Part shown: positions 47,117 through 59,289 of the stretch, one piece after another
Layout of the letters: each line of letters begins with the position of its first letter
Numbering within the stretch: position 1 is the first letter of the stretch
Assembly: GCF_029867415.1 (NCBI RefSeq)
Contig: NW_026705173.1
Location: 1 to 64,000, forward strand
Source: Vicia villosa
Lineage: Eukaryota; Streptophyta; Magnoliopsida; Fabales; Fabaceae
Reading direction: 5' to 3'
DNA length: 64,000 nucleotides
Position numbers and translations under genes: made by a program
Notes under the pieces: model-generated
The model's database searches: none
The model's input: the letters and a program-made list of their open reading frames with translations, nothing else
What the model was told of the DNA's origin: nothing

Positions 47117-50100
47117 AGAAGCCCACAACGTCAGACGATGTTCGATTAGTGCTTGTTGTTTGTTCAGTTCTTCGATCTCTGGCACTAACTTCTGTACCAC
47201 CTCGAGATGTTGAATTCCTAACTGCGCCACTTCGTTCAACTCATGCTGCTGAGTTTGTTCGATCTCTTCTTGACGGGATTTAGCGTTGCTTATTTTATTT
47301 TCGAGGCGTTTAATTTTCTGCTCCCAGGATTTGATGTTCATCTCACAAGTTTTGTATTCTTCCTGGCGTTTTGTGTTCTCAAGCTCAAGGGCGCTAGCCT
47401 TGTCTGTGGCGTTCATTGGCAGCTTTCCACGAAGAATTGTTAGAAATCATTTTCGCCTTGAGTTTTTCATCAACATCCCGTTTACGGAGATTATCAGCTT
47501 GAAGTTGATCTAGAAGAGAAATCAGCGAGACAATTATGTTGGAGACTTCGTCTGAGACCTGGAGTAGATCCACTTTCTTCAAAAGGTTGATTAAACCAAA
47601 ACAGCTGGTGGAGTCCTTGTGCAGAGTTTCAATAAGATTGGTCTCAAAGAGCTTTTCCTTTATTCGACGAAGGAGCATTGGAATGTCATTCTCCTTACCA
47701 CCGTCCGTCAAAACAGTCGAAGAAGGCTCGAGCCGGATAGGCGAAATACCCTTGGCATTCATCATAGCCTTGAGAAAGCTTACGGGATTAGTCTCTTTGA
47801 GTTGCTCCAGATCTGTAGGAGTAAGAACTGCAGAGGTCTGCTTCGAAGTAGCCACATGAGTAACTATATTCCCGAGAGTCGAAGTTTCATTATTACTGGG
47901 AGGAGGCGAGTTAGAAGTTTCATCTGCATCTTCATGTTGAGAAATAGTGTCTTCGCTCTCGATTGGCTGGTTGACTATGTTGCCACTATTTGAATTTTGT
48001 GGGATCTCTTCCATGTCTTCATCTCGATGGGTAAGTGGAGAAGAGTCATTCGAATGACTTTCCTCAGCACGCACAGGGGAGACGATGGTTGCAATAGGTT
48101 GGGCATCTTCGAGGATTTCAGAAAGGACAGGAGATTTGCATTGAGGGACACCTGTTACGTAAATTAAAGTTTGTTAAGACAAGAAACCATCAAAGAGTTG
48201 TTTGTCAATCAAAGGGACAAATGCATACCTTGAAGGTTCCCAAGATCAATGCTGAGGTTTGAAGTGTTGAGATCAGAGGTAGTGGTGCCCACGTCATCCT
48301 GTATCGACAAGGTAAGAGATAAACTCAGTTGTTGAAGTTAAGTATAAAAGGTGATTATGTTATAAGGTCCAAGTACCTTGGTTGGGACGTTATCTGGGCT
48401 TGAATTATGGCTTTCCACAATGGGAATAGCACAAGCAATCTTTAAAGGTGATTCATCAGAAGATATCTTATCACTCGATGAAGTAAGTTTCGAAGTTCCA
48501 GATTCCTTTTCTTCAGCAAAAGGTATGGTAGCCTCTTGTCTTTTCTTCGCTACTTGTCTGGTACGAGGAGGAGATTTATCTTCATCATCTGAAATATTGG
48601 TGCAAGAAACTTTCCGCTTTGAAGGGGTCGGAGGCTTCGAACTCTGGAAATGCACAGTAATTAAAGTAAGTAATATTCATAAAATTACACAAGTCAGAAT
48701 GTAAGGTATGAATATACCGTGAGTTTTTTGCCAGTAGTGGCGGAGTCACTCCCACTCGTCTTGGTTCTTTTCGAAGCTCCAACGCCTTTCTGTGCAGGGG
48801 CTTCCTTGATACTTTTCTTTCGAGTAACAACTGTGAACAAGACATAAATCAGTATGTGAGTTAAGAAGGAAAGTTAGTCGAAGGATGGTCTAAACCCCAA
48901 CCTTCAGGTATTGGAGTCAAGACGCGAACATGCTCAAGGCCTATATGAAGATGTCCTTTGAAAGTATCCAGGGTATGCTTAGTCGGGACCACTCATTCAA
49001 TGCGTTTTTTAGATTGTTCCTGAAGGATTTTAATGGCATTCCCACACACAAACCAATCTGGAAAAGGAGGACTTAGAGCCACACCAAAATCAGCACTAGG
49101 TAGTGGAGGGAATTTTGGAGGATTAAGTTCGAAAGCCACATCATAACGTAGTTCAGGACGAACATACATGGGCAATTTCAACTTATCCAGTTTGGCAGAA
49201 AACTTTTCACGTAAAGTGACCGCAGCTTCTCGAACGGTCCGACTAAGATCATCAGGCCTGTAGATAGTTTCAAAGAAATTTTGAAAGGCTTGGATTTCTT
49301 TAATATGAGTTGAAGTACCTTTATGGAAGTTAGCCTGCACATCAGCAAAAGCTTCAGTTAGTTCTTGAGTAAGGCTCTCAGCATCGAAGATTTGCGTAGT
49401 ATAGTAATTTGTCCACCATTAATGAAAATCTATGGAAGAATAAAAAGCAGGTTCGAAAGAGACGGGAGAGAGAGTGGTGATGCCAACATATTTGGAGATT
49501 TTGGATTCGTAAATCTTCCGCTAGATGCAAAGTGTGTAGACACATGTGATTACTTTTGTCGTACATACACTTTGGTTTCAGTTGAACCAATCCAAATTGT
49601 CTTGATACCAGATTTGGTTGGTAACAAAGAAGACATCAGTGACTTTTGGGAGATCGAAGTCGGTGATATAACAGCTTTGGGGTAAGGAAAGCTTCCCAGA
49701 TAACCATGGATTCGGCTTGTTGATCTGGAGACGTTACTGGAAATTCTCGAGTAAACCACTCAGGACCCACTTTCCTTTGCACAAATGGAGCCATGGAGGG
49801 GCTAAATTGATACCGTTTGGCGAACATCATCATGTATGCTAAGAAGGTTTCACGAAGCTTGCCCGTTTCTTCTTTTGGAGTTAAGAGAGCCAATCTAGTG
49901 CCTTCTACCATTCGATTTTTTATGTCCGGATCTTCTTCATTTACAATACCTTTGTATGGGAGATAAGCTTCAAAGGTGGCATTGAGCCATAACTGCAATA
50001 ACCAGAAGGGACCAGCAAAGAGAAGAGATCCTGTTTTGTAGTTCTTAACAAGGTCTGTTGCTTCACCAAGGTTCTCGTAGAGAAATCCTAGAATTAATTG

Positions 50101-50994
50101 GCTTAAGTTTAACTTTTTCCCAGCATTTATCTGGTTAGCCATACAAAGATATCTCTTTGCTACTTGTATAGACCTAGAACAAAAAACGCATCTCGAAAGC
50201 CAGAGTGCTAGAAATGTAATGTGTTCCTCATCTGTGACTTCTGTGGTCGTTTGGACATGGTATCTTTGGATAAAAGCAGTATAAGTGACTGTTGCTTCAT
50301 TAAAGTGGATGGTGTCAGTATCCATGAAGTTGGGATCGAAGGTTTCTCCAGTTGGTCGAAGCCCTGTGATAGCGGCTACGTCGAAGAGAGTAGGGGTAAC
50401 CATTCCATATGGAAGATGGAAAGTATTGTGAGAAGCATCCCATAAATGAACTGACGCTACTAGCATGGTTTGGTTATATTCTAAACCTGTTTTGGATAAC
50501 TGGATTAGGTCATAAATCCCTAGTTGTTTCCAAAAAGAAGCCTTTTGTTTTTCCACTTTAGTTAGCCAAGCGTAATACTGGTCGGGATCTTTTGCTAAAG
50601 GGATTGACCTAAAGACTTTCACGAAATTGGTTACATAGTTTAACCTAATTTTTTCTAAGGTCATAGTGGCTTCAACCAGAGTGCCATCTGCATTATCAGT
50701 GTTAGCTAAGATTGGGTGGCCATCTTCATCTATTTTGTTCTTACAAACCAAGGGCCTAGTTTTGTAATAAGTAGGGAAAAATTTACCCAGATAAGGGTTA
50801 TTTCCTCCAGGTAAAGGACCCATGAAAGCATGAATTTTCTTACAAAGTTCAAAAGGAATGATTACCTGAGAAGCGTAGATAGCACGAGTCTCTGCAGCGT
50901 TCGGGTCTGGAATGTGTTGTTGATTCCCTATTTGGGTAGGATTTTGAAGCTTCTGAATAGGTTGGAGAACATTTGAAGTTGAAGAAGACGCCAT
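47117..50994 (-). pseudogene. Antisense gene 1 of the Tat element: plant mobile domain (PMD) protein, multi-exon
   Basis: The ATG is at 50994 (MASSSTSN), and the first long exon runs to about 49636. It carries a plant-mobile-domain-like region: FPTYYKTRP, ILANTDNADGTLVE, SFWKQLGIYDLIQLS, LPYGMVTPTLFDVAAITGL, LWLSRCVFC and GPFWLLQLWLNATF. Several exons with GT/AG borders follow: one ending 48902, then 48830-48718, 48643-48377, 48298-48229, and 48151 onward. These are S/P/E-rich with nuclear-signal-like KKR clusters, and the last exon ends in a coiled coil (47410-47120). Frameshifts near 49650 and 47400, stops near 49450-49580 and the Cassandra insertion break it. PMD proteins act in gene silencing in plants and are found in transposons. 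Antisense genes like this are known in Tat elements; the role is unknown. Confidence 0.8.
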
Positions 50995-51033
50995 GGATGA
51001 GATTGTTTTAAGAACTGGTTTAAATGAAACCAA

Positions 51034-51436
51034 AGGGTTTTTCTTTTCTGTGATGATAGGAGGAGAATAGAAGTAAAGGTTATGTGAGGATAAAAGTTCA
51101 AGTATTTAAAGGTTTGACGGAAACCCTTTAAAATCTTTTGGGTAAAGGTCAAAGGACACGCGGCAAGCGTTGATTTAATCCAACGACGGTCGAACAGTTG
51201 GTAGCCTTACTCCTAATATATAGGAGTAATGATCATAAAGTAATGACAGAACGTGGGAATGTAAGTTCTGAGTAGACGTTTTTGAAAATGACAAGACGTT
51301 TTGAAAGTGGAGTCATAAATGATTATGACGTTAGTCAGTTGTCTTGGAACTCTAAAAGTGAGTAAAACGAAATCTCATCATAACAAGAAACGCCTATTTC
51401 TCTTGTTTTTGAAACAGGCATTTATTGGGGGCAATT
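51034..51436 (-). promoter_or_regulatory. Promoter region of antisense gene 1 and Tat polypurine tract
   Basis: TTTAAATACT on the minus strand at 51101-51110 is a likely TATA box about 110 bases upstream of the ATG. The plus-strand purine-rich GGGGGCAATT just before 51437 would be the Tat element's polypurine tract. Confidence 0.45.
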
Positions 51437-52691
51437 TGTTGGCTGGAGATTTCGTTTAGAGAAAATATTCTTTGGAGAGTTAGGAGTCGAAGAAAGATGG
51501 TTACTGATGACCATTTATGAGATTAAAAATGGCTACTGATGGCCATGTTTCGAGGATGTTGTTTAAGTTGGAGTAAAGATGATTAGAAATTGGATCTAAT
51601 TCGAAGAGAATTGTCTTTAAGACTTAAACGTTTTGCGAAATAACGAAGGGTACTAAAGCTTAACGTGTTTTCGTGGCATTCTCGGTTCTGATCACGTTGC
51701 CACGTATCGAAAGAGGATTCAGGCGGGAGGATTTGAATTTCGAAATAGTCTGTGTAACCGAACAAGGACAGATGGCATCCCAGGGATTCATGTGAGCAAC
51801 GTGGCATCAGATTAGTGTAGGACCGTTAGGGTCAAAAATTAGTATAAATAAGGGTCTTAATGTTAGGATTCCGTGTGTTCATTTTGTACAAATCACTCAC
51901 AAATCACTCAAGTATCAAGTGTTTAGAGAACGAGTTCGCTGAGAAATGTACGTATGACACCAACACCATTTTAAATACATTTGTATCTTTCTTTATTCAA
52001 GTATCTTTTCAATTCCTTTATCTTTTCATTTAACTTTCATTTCGAAGCATTTTTACATTTCAGCACTTAACATTCTTGCACGTTATTTTCTTGTACTTTA
52101 TATTTCTGCAGTTTACATGCTTTTTTATGTTTTCTTTGTCGAAGTTATATTAACATGTATAACAAGTGTTGTTTCACGTGAATAAGTCGTACGATCATAT
52201 CACAAACAAGTTTTTCGAAGCAAGAACAAACAAGTATGAACCAAGTCATATCAAAAGACAATTGTTTGACTATGTCCTAGGATCAATCTAGTCGATCCTG
52301 CGAGTAACCAAAGTATATTTTATAGTTTGGAGGACTAGCGGTTGTTTACCGGAAATCACCGTAAGCAGTACGCGAAAGCGACAAGTTCCCATTAAATCAA
52401 TTATTTTCAAAGTTGAAAACATTGCCTTGTAGGAAATCTTAATAGAGACAGTTAGAGTATTGTCTGTTGATGTGAATTACGCTCCATTATTGTTATTTAT
52501 CTAAATTTATTAAAGTTATTTACCTCATCGCTCTTTCTCATACATACTTATTTGATTTTCCTTAAATAAACACCGTAACAATAAGTAACGATAGATTTGA
52601 TTGTTGGTCTCTGTGGTTCGACAATCTTTTATATTACTTCGATAGGTTGTGCACTTGCAGTTTAATTTAGACTCTGTTTACAGACCCGTCA
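51437..52691 (+). repeat. LTR-like block: Tat 3' LTR running into an Athila-type 5' LTR end
   Basis: Begins TGTTGGCTGG after a purine tract and ends CCCGTCA seven bases before an Athila-type primer site. A TATA box (GTATAAATAAGG) lies at about 51842-51853. The left part fits a Tat 3' LTR; the right end (CTCTGTGGTTCGACAATC ... GTGCACTTGCAG) resembles Athila LTR ends. I could not find the internal border, so two LTRs or a recombinant are both possible. Confidence 0.55.
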
Positions 52692-52781
52692 AGTTTTTAG
52701 CGCCGTTGCCGGGGACCAACTACGTCAAAATTTCGTACCTTATTGTTACACCGTATAGACTAAGGTTTTATTAGCCGATAG

Positions 52782-54801
52782 ATGTGTAAGAATCGTAGCA
52801 CCGAAAACTTATTAGATCCTTTAGCGGGACCTGGACGTTACACTCGAGCACGCCTTTTTATCCAAAGTTTAAGAAGAGTTATGGTCGAAGACCATAACCA
52901 AAGATCTCTTAAGGAATTTTACCAACCATCTAATGAGGAGCCTAGTTCTAGTATAGTAAGCCCTGCTATAACAACTAATAATTTCAAACTAAAGCCCTCA
53001 CTCTTACAATTAGTACAATAAAACCAATTCGCTGGTCTCGCTACTGAGAACCCGAATCAACACCTAAATTTTTTTATCCAGTAAGCTAACACCCTTAAGG
53101 CAAATGGTGCTTCACCTGAAGCAATTCGTCTAAGATTATTCCATTTCTCCCTTAGAGGTAAAGCACACGACTAGTAAGATTCCCTTCCAGCCAATTCAAT
53201 AACAACTTGGGAAGACCTTAGGAGAGTATTCCTTGCTCGATATTTTCCCTCAAGTAAGACCGCTTTCCTTAGGAACCTGATCATTAGATTTACTCAAAAC
53301 CAAGGCGAATCACTTTTTGAAGCCTGGGAGAGATATAAAGACCTTTTAAGAGCTTATCCGCACCATGGCCTAGAGCAATGGTTAATCATACACATCTTCT
53401 ACAATGGACTCCATTATAATACTAAAATGTTTATCGACGCTACCACTGGTGGTGCACTGATGAACAAACCTTACCCTGACGCTTATGCCCTAATAGAAGA
53501 TATGGCCCAAAACCATTTCCAATGGGGAGCATAATGAGCGACAATAGAAAAGAAGGAGACCCAAGTTGGAGTACATGAGATAAGTTGCATGGATGTGATG
53601 CAAGCCAAAATAGACGCCCTAGCCTTAAAATTCGAAAATATGTCTCAAAACCCTGCCATAGTAGCTTCAGTCCAATCGGAATGCAAACTCTGTGGAACTC
53701 AAGGACATCAAACTTCTGGTTGCAACCTATTGAATAGGTCTAGCTCAGACCAAGTTAATTACACGAAATCCTTTTTCCAATACTTACAATCTTGGATGGA
53801 GGAACCACCCTAATTTTTCCTATAAAAATAACAACCTGATCCAAAATCCTAGATCCTTTAGACCGCAAGGTTTTCAAGCTCAAAGACAAAATCAACCTAT
53901 GCAAGTTGTGCCACCAAAGCCCAGTCTTAAGGAGACCGTAGATGATTTTATCCTAACACAGACTCAGCAGGATAAAGAGTTCTTGAACTATAGCGTTCAT
54001 AAGAATGAGCTAATCACGCAACTAGGAACTAAGTTTGACCAGATGATAACCCACAACAAGATACTTGAAACCCAAATCTCACAAATAGCTCAAACACAAA
54101 CTCTTTCTCGGATAGAATCTATGAAACTTTGTGTAGCTGTCCAAAATGAAGAGTTTAGAAAACAACATCTTCAAATTAATGAATCCTTTAGGAAGATGAA
54201 TATTAAGCTTAAGTCCCTAGCGACTCACAACATGGTCATGGAGACCCAAATCTCCATGCTTAAACACATAATTCTAGGACCCTTCCTTGAGGAGAATGTG
54301 GATGTTGTAACAACCAATAGCGCAAGTCCAATTGAAAACCTTAAGGAAAGTGATGATGAGATTGAGGAAATTTCTGGTGAGAAAAGAGTAGAGATTAAGA
54401 ATGATCCGCCGACACCACCCGAAAAGGAAGTTGTCGAAGGAGTTGAGGAGGATACACCTTATATTGTTCCTCCTCACTACAACCCACTTATTTCTTTCCC
54501 TAAAATATCTGTGATAGACTCCAAATCCAAAAGGTATGTGGAGGTTTTGGAAAATGTTCACGTTAATACACCTTTATTAGAGAGACTGCACAAAAAGAGA
54601 AAATTAGACGACCATGAAACCAAGGAGATCGTTAATGTTAAGAGGGGAATGTTAACCTTCAAGATGGTGAGTGAAAGAACTGAACCCAAACCTGAAAAGC
54701 TAATAGATCCAGAACCACCACCACAAGCTCAGAAGTCTGAACTACCTTACAGAAGGAAGAAAAGAAAAGGTGAGGGATATGAAAGATGGCATGATAAGTA
54801 G
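52782..54801 (+). pseudogene. gag: Athila gag with internal deletion of the pol region
   Basis: MCKNRSTENLLDP starts at 52782, then NQFAGLATENPNQHLNFF, RLRLFHFSLRGKAHD, SITTWEDLRRVFLARYFPSS, RFTQNQGESLFEAWERYKDL and FYNGLHYNTKMFIDA: the capsid core of Athila gag. A zinc knuckle C-x2-C-x4-H-x4-C (CKLCGTQGHQTSGC) lies at about 53689-53730. The N-rich tail and a long coiled coil (53960-54270) follow. After NTPLLERLHKKRK the protein jumps to unrelated charged sequence (KRGMLTFKMVSE), so protease and polymerase have been lost. Stops near 53020, 53085, 53172 and 53533 and a frameshift near 53765 mean no full protein is made. Several stops fit CAA-to-TAA or TGG-to-TAG changes. Confidence 0.85.
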
Positions 54802-54824
54802 CCATGGAAACCGAAGATTGAGCC

Positions 54825-54871
54825 GTCAAGCTAACAACGTTAAACAAATGCTGCATGGGAGGCAACCCATG
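54825..54871 (+). other. Conserved Athila box with GGGAGGCAACCC hairpin, plus-strand copy
   Basis: GTCAAGCTAACAACGTTAAA leads to a hairpin CATGGG-AGGCAA-CCCATG (54854-54871). A close relative lies on the minus strand at 59226-59274. As far as I recall the box recurs after the coding part of Athila-type elements; I know no assigned function. Confidence 0.7.
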
Positions 54872-54975
54872 GTTTCTTTTTCAATTTAATTTTTCTTTTA
54901 TTTTTAATTATCATAAGTTAATTTTATTTGGACTGATCTTTTTCAGGTCCAGATATTCTAACTTTATTTTACAGG

Positions 54976-55810
54976 ATGGCTCAGTTCGATAACATGCATG
55001 TGGTTTTTTTAGAGATGACACGCAAAGGTCGTGCTACGCTGCTTTATCTATTCGACCTATGTTGCCTATCAGATACCCTGATAGATTTGCATGGAAGCAC
55101 TCAGGATTTAGGAAAGTGTTAGATATCTATGCAACTAGCTTAATTGGGAGAAGTATGCTGACGACATCAACGTAACCTATAGAAACCTCACTCTGGAGTT
55201 TCGTAGCTCTCTTGATTATGAGCCATATGTGGGAAGTGGTGATGCCAAGGGATACATCAACTTTAGGTTGTTTGGAACTGAATACGTCTTCATTCTGAAG
55301 CAGTTTGGTGACTTTCTAGGTTTTTAGACTGACCCTGATGTTACTCCTGAGCTTTCGCTGAGTTACTATATGAACAGAAAAAAATTTAAAATTTGGAGCA
55401 ACATCACTAACGAAGGTAGCCTTGACCCATCCACTCAGCTTTCTAAAAAGATCCACAACCCGACCTTCAGATACTTTCAGATGATCTTGTGCCATACCTT
55501 CTTTGGGAGGAGTCATTGTGATCATCTTGTTAGTGTTGAGGAGATATTATTCTTGTACTGTACTAGTCAGTCACATCCTATCGCTAGTGAGAACTTCCTT
55601 GATTGAGAGTCTCCACCAGACTGGTAGATCTACCGAAGGACTTTTACATGCAAATTTCTGCTTGGATTGTGACCTGATGAGGCGTGTTTCATTTTACCCA
55701 TATCATTATAGGCTCCTGTTCAATGATGAGATTGTTCATTACTTCACATTGTCGGATCCTTAGATGACCTGTGTCTACAATCCGGCTAATTGGACCTATT
55801 CTTTATAGGG
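54976..55810 (+). pseudogene. Athila ORF / env-like remnant
   Basis: An ATG follows a splice-acceptor-like TTTACAG at 54976 (MAQFDNMHVV). Better preserved pieces are NLTLEFRSSLDYEP near 55180, NFRLFGTEYVF near 55260 and IHNPTFRYFQMILCHTFFGR near 55450. The last matches the pattern of the Athila ORF-1/env-like family from memory. Frameshifts and stops (for example near 55325 and 55604) break it. It shows no clear membrane segment or signal peptide. Confidence 0.6.
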
Positions 55811-56460
55811 TTGGTGTCATACCCCAAAATTTTCCCATCACATTTTCCTACTCAAACTCATACCAAAGTTCAAAGACTCAAGGACACACTCTCCTAAACA
55901 ATAACCCTCAAACTTGGGTTTTGTCTCTCTCCAAGAAAAATCAGGCTCTGATACCTCAAATGGTTCCCATGGCCTCTCATATGCCTTGAAGAATCCTCAC
56001 ATCAAGTACAAGCTTCAATTCCAAGGAATGCCCAGTCAATTGCTCAGAAAGTCAACAGTCGACTAGTTTGACCTAAAAGTCAACATCCTTATTTTGAAGT
56101 ATCATTCATCATTTGATCAAGGACTGATCATGATTCATCAAGGAAAGTTCAGAAATCAACAATACTCAAAGTTTCTAAATTAAGGTTTTTGACCTAAAAG
56201 TCAATTGAACTTTGACCAGCCATAACTTTCACATGAAACATCAGAAATTTCCCATCCAAAGCTCATTTTGAAGGAAATTGAATTCTCTACAAATTTGTCT
56301 CTCACAAGCCAAGGATAAAAATGCTTCATTTGAGAGCTATGGATCAAAACATTACAGGTCCTTTTTGAAAGTCAACCAAAAGCAGTTTTTTGTCAAAGCT
56401 CATGTCACCAGGATAAAATCCTCAAATGGAAAAAAGCTTCCAAAGTGGCTTATAGAGGAC

Positions 56461-57824
56461 TGATCGGAAAAATAGCAAGTATACTATTTTCACCGATGTA
56501 GTAATAATGGGTTTTACCCCAAGTATCGATCACGAGGATTGCGTAGGAAAGATAAATTATTGTAAACAGTCAATTAAACAAAAGAGCAGATAGGGTTTTT
56601 ATATTGGAAGAATAAAATTCAAATAAATAAGCTGAAAGTAAAATAGCTTTTGTGTATAAATTCAGAGTAATGCCAATGTAGGTGTATGATCAGCCTTCTA
56701 ATGACTCTGTACTAAGATCTCTTTAACAAGTTCATATGTTGCAACTATTTGTTCTTAAGGGTGTTTTCCTAAGTCCTTAGTGAAAACCTTTTGGTTTGCA
56801 ATCCTAATGCCTAAGTCCTTAGAAACAAAGGTTTGTGAACCAAAGATGTAAATAATCAAGAATTTTTCAAATAACCTTACGGTATCCCTAGGCCTAGGTG
56901 ATAACAATAAGATTTAATTGTTTAAAAACCTTAACAACCGTAGTCTTACAGATTGTTAACCGTGGATCAATCTTGTTTTGCCGACAAAGAAAGCAATAAA
57001 AACATTAAACAATTAAATTGCAAAATATGAAAGCTTGATTAAAGAACAACGATATTCAGAGTCATTACAATGCAAATCAGGGACACCCCCTGGCATTGGG
57101 GGGTTTAGCCTCTCATAATATTCAAGAAACCAAAATCAGAAAGTTTAGACATTTACAAAAGATTAGGAGAACTCTGATCTTCAATGGTTTCCACCGTTGA
57201 ATCTCTTCGTCTTCCACAACCTTGATAACGCTATCTTGTTCTCTTCTGGAATTCTTTCGTACGATCAAAAGTCTCTTCTCCTTGTCTTTCAATCTTCTTT
57301 TAATCCCTCTAGGTTTTCAGATCTCATCCATAATACCCAAACTGCCCCTGGAACTTTAAAAATTGGAAAAAAACCAAAATTCAGAAATTCTGTCCGCACA
57401 GCTGACACGGCCGTGTCACTTGACACGGTCTGACCGTGTCCGTCTCTGCCTCTTTTGGTTTTGACTTCAAAATCAAAGTTGTATCCCTTTTCGTTAGCGA
57501 AATTTTGCCACCAGAACCGCGTCATTCCGAGTTACGAAGCTCCAGTTATGATCAAAATACTACACGCATGTCACGATTTTCAGCTTCTTTTACACCAACA
57601 CTTGTGCAATTTCCATCTGATCCAGACTTAACCTACAACCACCAAGTAGAGAGATCAAAAGCATCTAAAAAGACATGATAAAGGGAACAAAAACATAATG
57701 CAAGCAATTAACTAATATTAAAGGAATCAACGAAAAACTCTTGAAAACAACCACAAAGTGTTACCAAGTATGACGATCTTATGCCGAATTTATGACGAAA
57801 TTAAGTAGAAATGGTGACCGATCA
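56461..57824 (-). repeat. Athila LTR, left copy (3' LTR)
   Basis: Contains GACACGGCCGTGTC (57404-57417), a 9-1-9 palindrome GACACGGTCTGACCGTGTC (57422-57440), and the 57-nt shared motif on the minus strand (57491-57547). Confidence 0.95.
57491..57547 (-). other. 57-nt shared LTR motif, Athila version
   Basis: On the minus strand it begins AACTGGAGCTTCGTAACTCG and ends CGCTAACGA. Second copy at 63065-63121 with one change seen in the first bases (CGATAACGA). The palindromes lie 50 bases away, on the downstream side in the element's own orientation. Confidence 0.7.
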
Positions 57825-59225
57825 CAACCCCAAACTTATCTCATTGCTTGTCCTCAAGTGATGCAAGAGATCAAACCAAGGTCACCTTAAACTTTTCTTT
57901 TCCACAATATAGTCGATGTCTTTCACAACTTACTTCCCTTTCTTGATTAAGCTTTTGGACTTATCGAACCTTGTTGTCCATCACACTTCACAACAGAGTG
58001 TATTTCACCTGCAAACTTTTCACACTTCTCACATTGTCTCTCGGGGTTAGAGTGCTTTTCGCTCAACATCACGATATGCAATATCAACCCTTGACTTTGC
58101 ATGCATCCTACTTTCACTACACAAAAAGAATTCACACACTTTTGAGGACTTTTTAGGTTGTAACGGGGCTGAGGTGAAAGGAAGGATAAACAAGAGATTG
58201 ATATGCAAATGGTTTATGAACTAGCACTTATGTTATTTTTCTTGTCTTTGTGTTCGATTTTGTGTGAGGGGGTTTCTTCTTAGACTCTCCTTTTTACCTA
58301 ATTACCGGGTAATCAACATCGTTCGAGTCTTTCAAATCGTTTTAGGCAAGTGTTTCAAACTATTTTTTTCTTTTTTTTTCTTGTGCTTTACACACTTTTA
58401 TTTTTTTTTTCATATATCACTTGCCCTTTATTTTCTTAAGCACCACCCCAAACTTACAATTTCACACAAGTTCAAAAGAAACAATAATTACACAAGTGCC
58501 AAACAAAAATGATAGAATTATGGTTAAGGATGACATGTGTGGGTTTAACAAACAAGGGGGGATGGCTCAACGGGTTTAACGAGGGATAAAACAAAAATAA
58601 ATGAAGGACAGAAAGGCTCTGGGGAGAACAAACAAGTGCCTTAGTGTGTGATTTCATAATTGTACTGTGTCGGTAGGACAAACGCAAAATTAGAGAGATA
58701 AAGTCATACCTGATTTCACTCTCATGATGATCTTTACATATGTTTGGCATTTTATGTTCCTCGCCATGTAGGCTAAGTTTGCAGCTTCAACACACCCTTT
58801 ATGTCATGTGACTTTCCTTTCTGGCTCGATTTCACCACTTACCTTCTCAGTCCAGTTCTTCAAGTTGCGTCCGACACTTTCGGCTATGTCCACTTCCAAA
58901 GTACCTCGAGAGATTAAGTTCAGGTTGCACCTTTTATCCACTAACTACCAATCATCATTCATTTGGCATCCATCACTCAATCTATAACACAATGTCAACA
59001 CAACACACAAACAAAAACAAAAATGGAAAACAACTAAAAGCAAATGCAAAGAACCCCTCCCACACTTGAACTAAACATTGGCCTCAATGTTTTAGAACAA
59101 GCCTTGGAGAGGTTACTTACAGAGGGTATTGCACTCCAATGATAACTTCCGAGCTTTCACTAGAGATTTCCTCTTTTATTTCCTGAAAATAAAACAAACA
59201 AATAGAGAAATTAATTATTAAAACC
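57825..59225 (-). other. 3' untranslated region of the minus-strand Athila element
   Basis: No reading frame of interest. T-rich stretches at 58360-58420. Next to the LTR, the minus strand reads CACTTGAGGACAAGCAATGA before the purine tract, a string I recall as common at Athila 3' ends. Confidence 0.65.
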
Positions 59226-59274
59226 GTGGGTTGCCTCCCAAGGAGTGCTTCGTTTAACGTCACATGGCTCGACG
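59226..59274 (-). other. Conserved Athila box with GGGAGGCAACCC hairpin, minus-strand copy
   Basis: Minus strand: GTCGAGCCATGTGACGTTAA, then CTTGGG-AGGCAA-CCCACG. The four inner base pairs and the loop equal those of the plus-strand copy at 54854-54871; the outer pairs differ. Confidence 0.7.
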
Positions 59275-59289
59275 GTCCATTACCCATTA

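Larger units (their letters stand above)
1..52691 (+). mobile_element. Decayed Tat-lineage Ty3/gypsy retrotransposon, oldest layer of the nest (discontinuous; 5' end outside window)
   Basis: Collinear pieces occur at 1-1526, 11185-14549, 43555-46742, 47117-51436 and in the LTR-like block from 51437. In order they give gag, protease, RT, RNase H, a second RNase H, integrase, then two genes on the opposite strand, then a purine-rich tract and an LTR. A second (archaeal-type) RNase H and antisense extra genes between integrase and the 3' LTR are known features of plant Tat-lineage elements. Each insertion inside it is bounded by a short target duplication, which fixes the order of events. The right limit of its 3' LTR is unresolved; 52691 is the last base before an Athila-type primer site, so the end given is an upper bound. 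Confidence 0.8.
52691..55814 (+). mobile_element. Decayed Athila-type derivative without pol
   Basis: The primer site TAGCGCCGTTGCCGGGGA at 52698-52715 is the Athila (aspartate-tRNA) type with one change in its second base. It is followed by Athila gag, a conserved box at 54825-54871 and an Athila-ORF/env-like remnant. Protease, RT and integrase are missing, apparently by internal deletion near 54590. It is cut at 55815 by an Ogre-type LTR. Confidence 0.8.
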
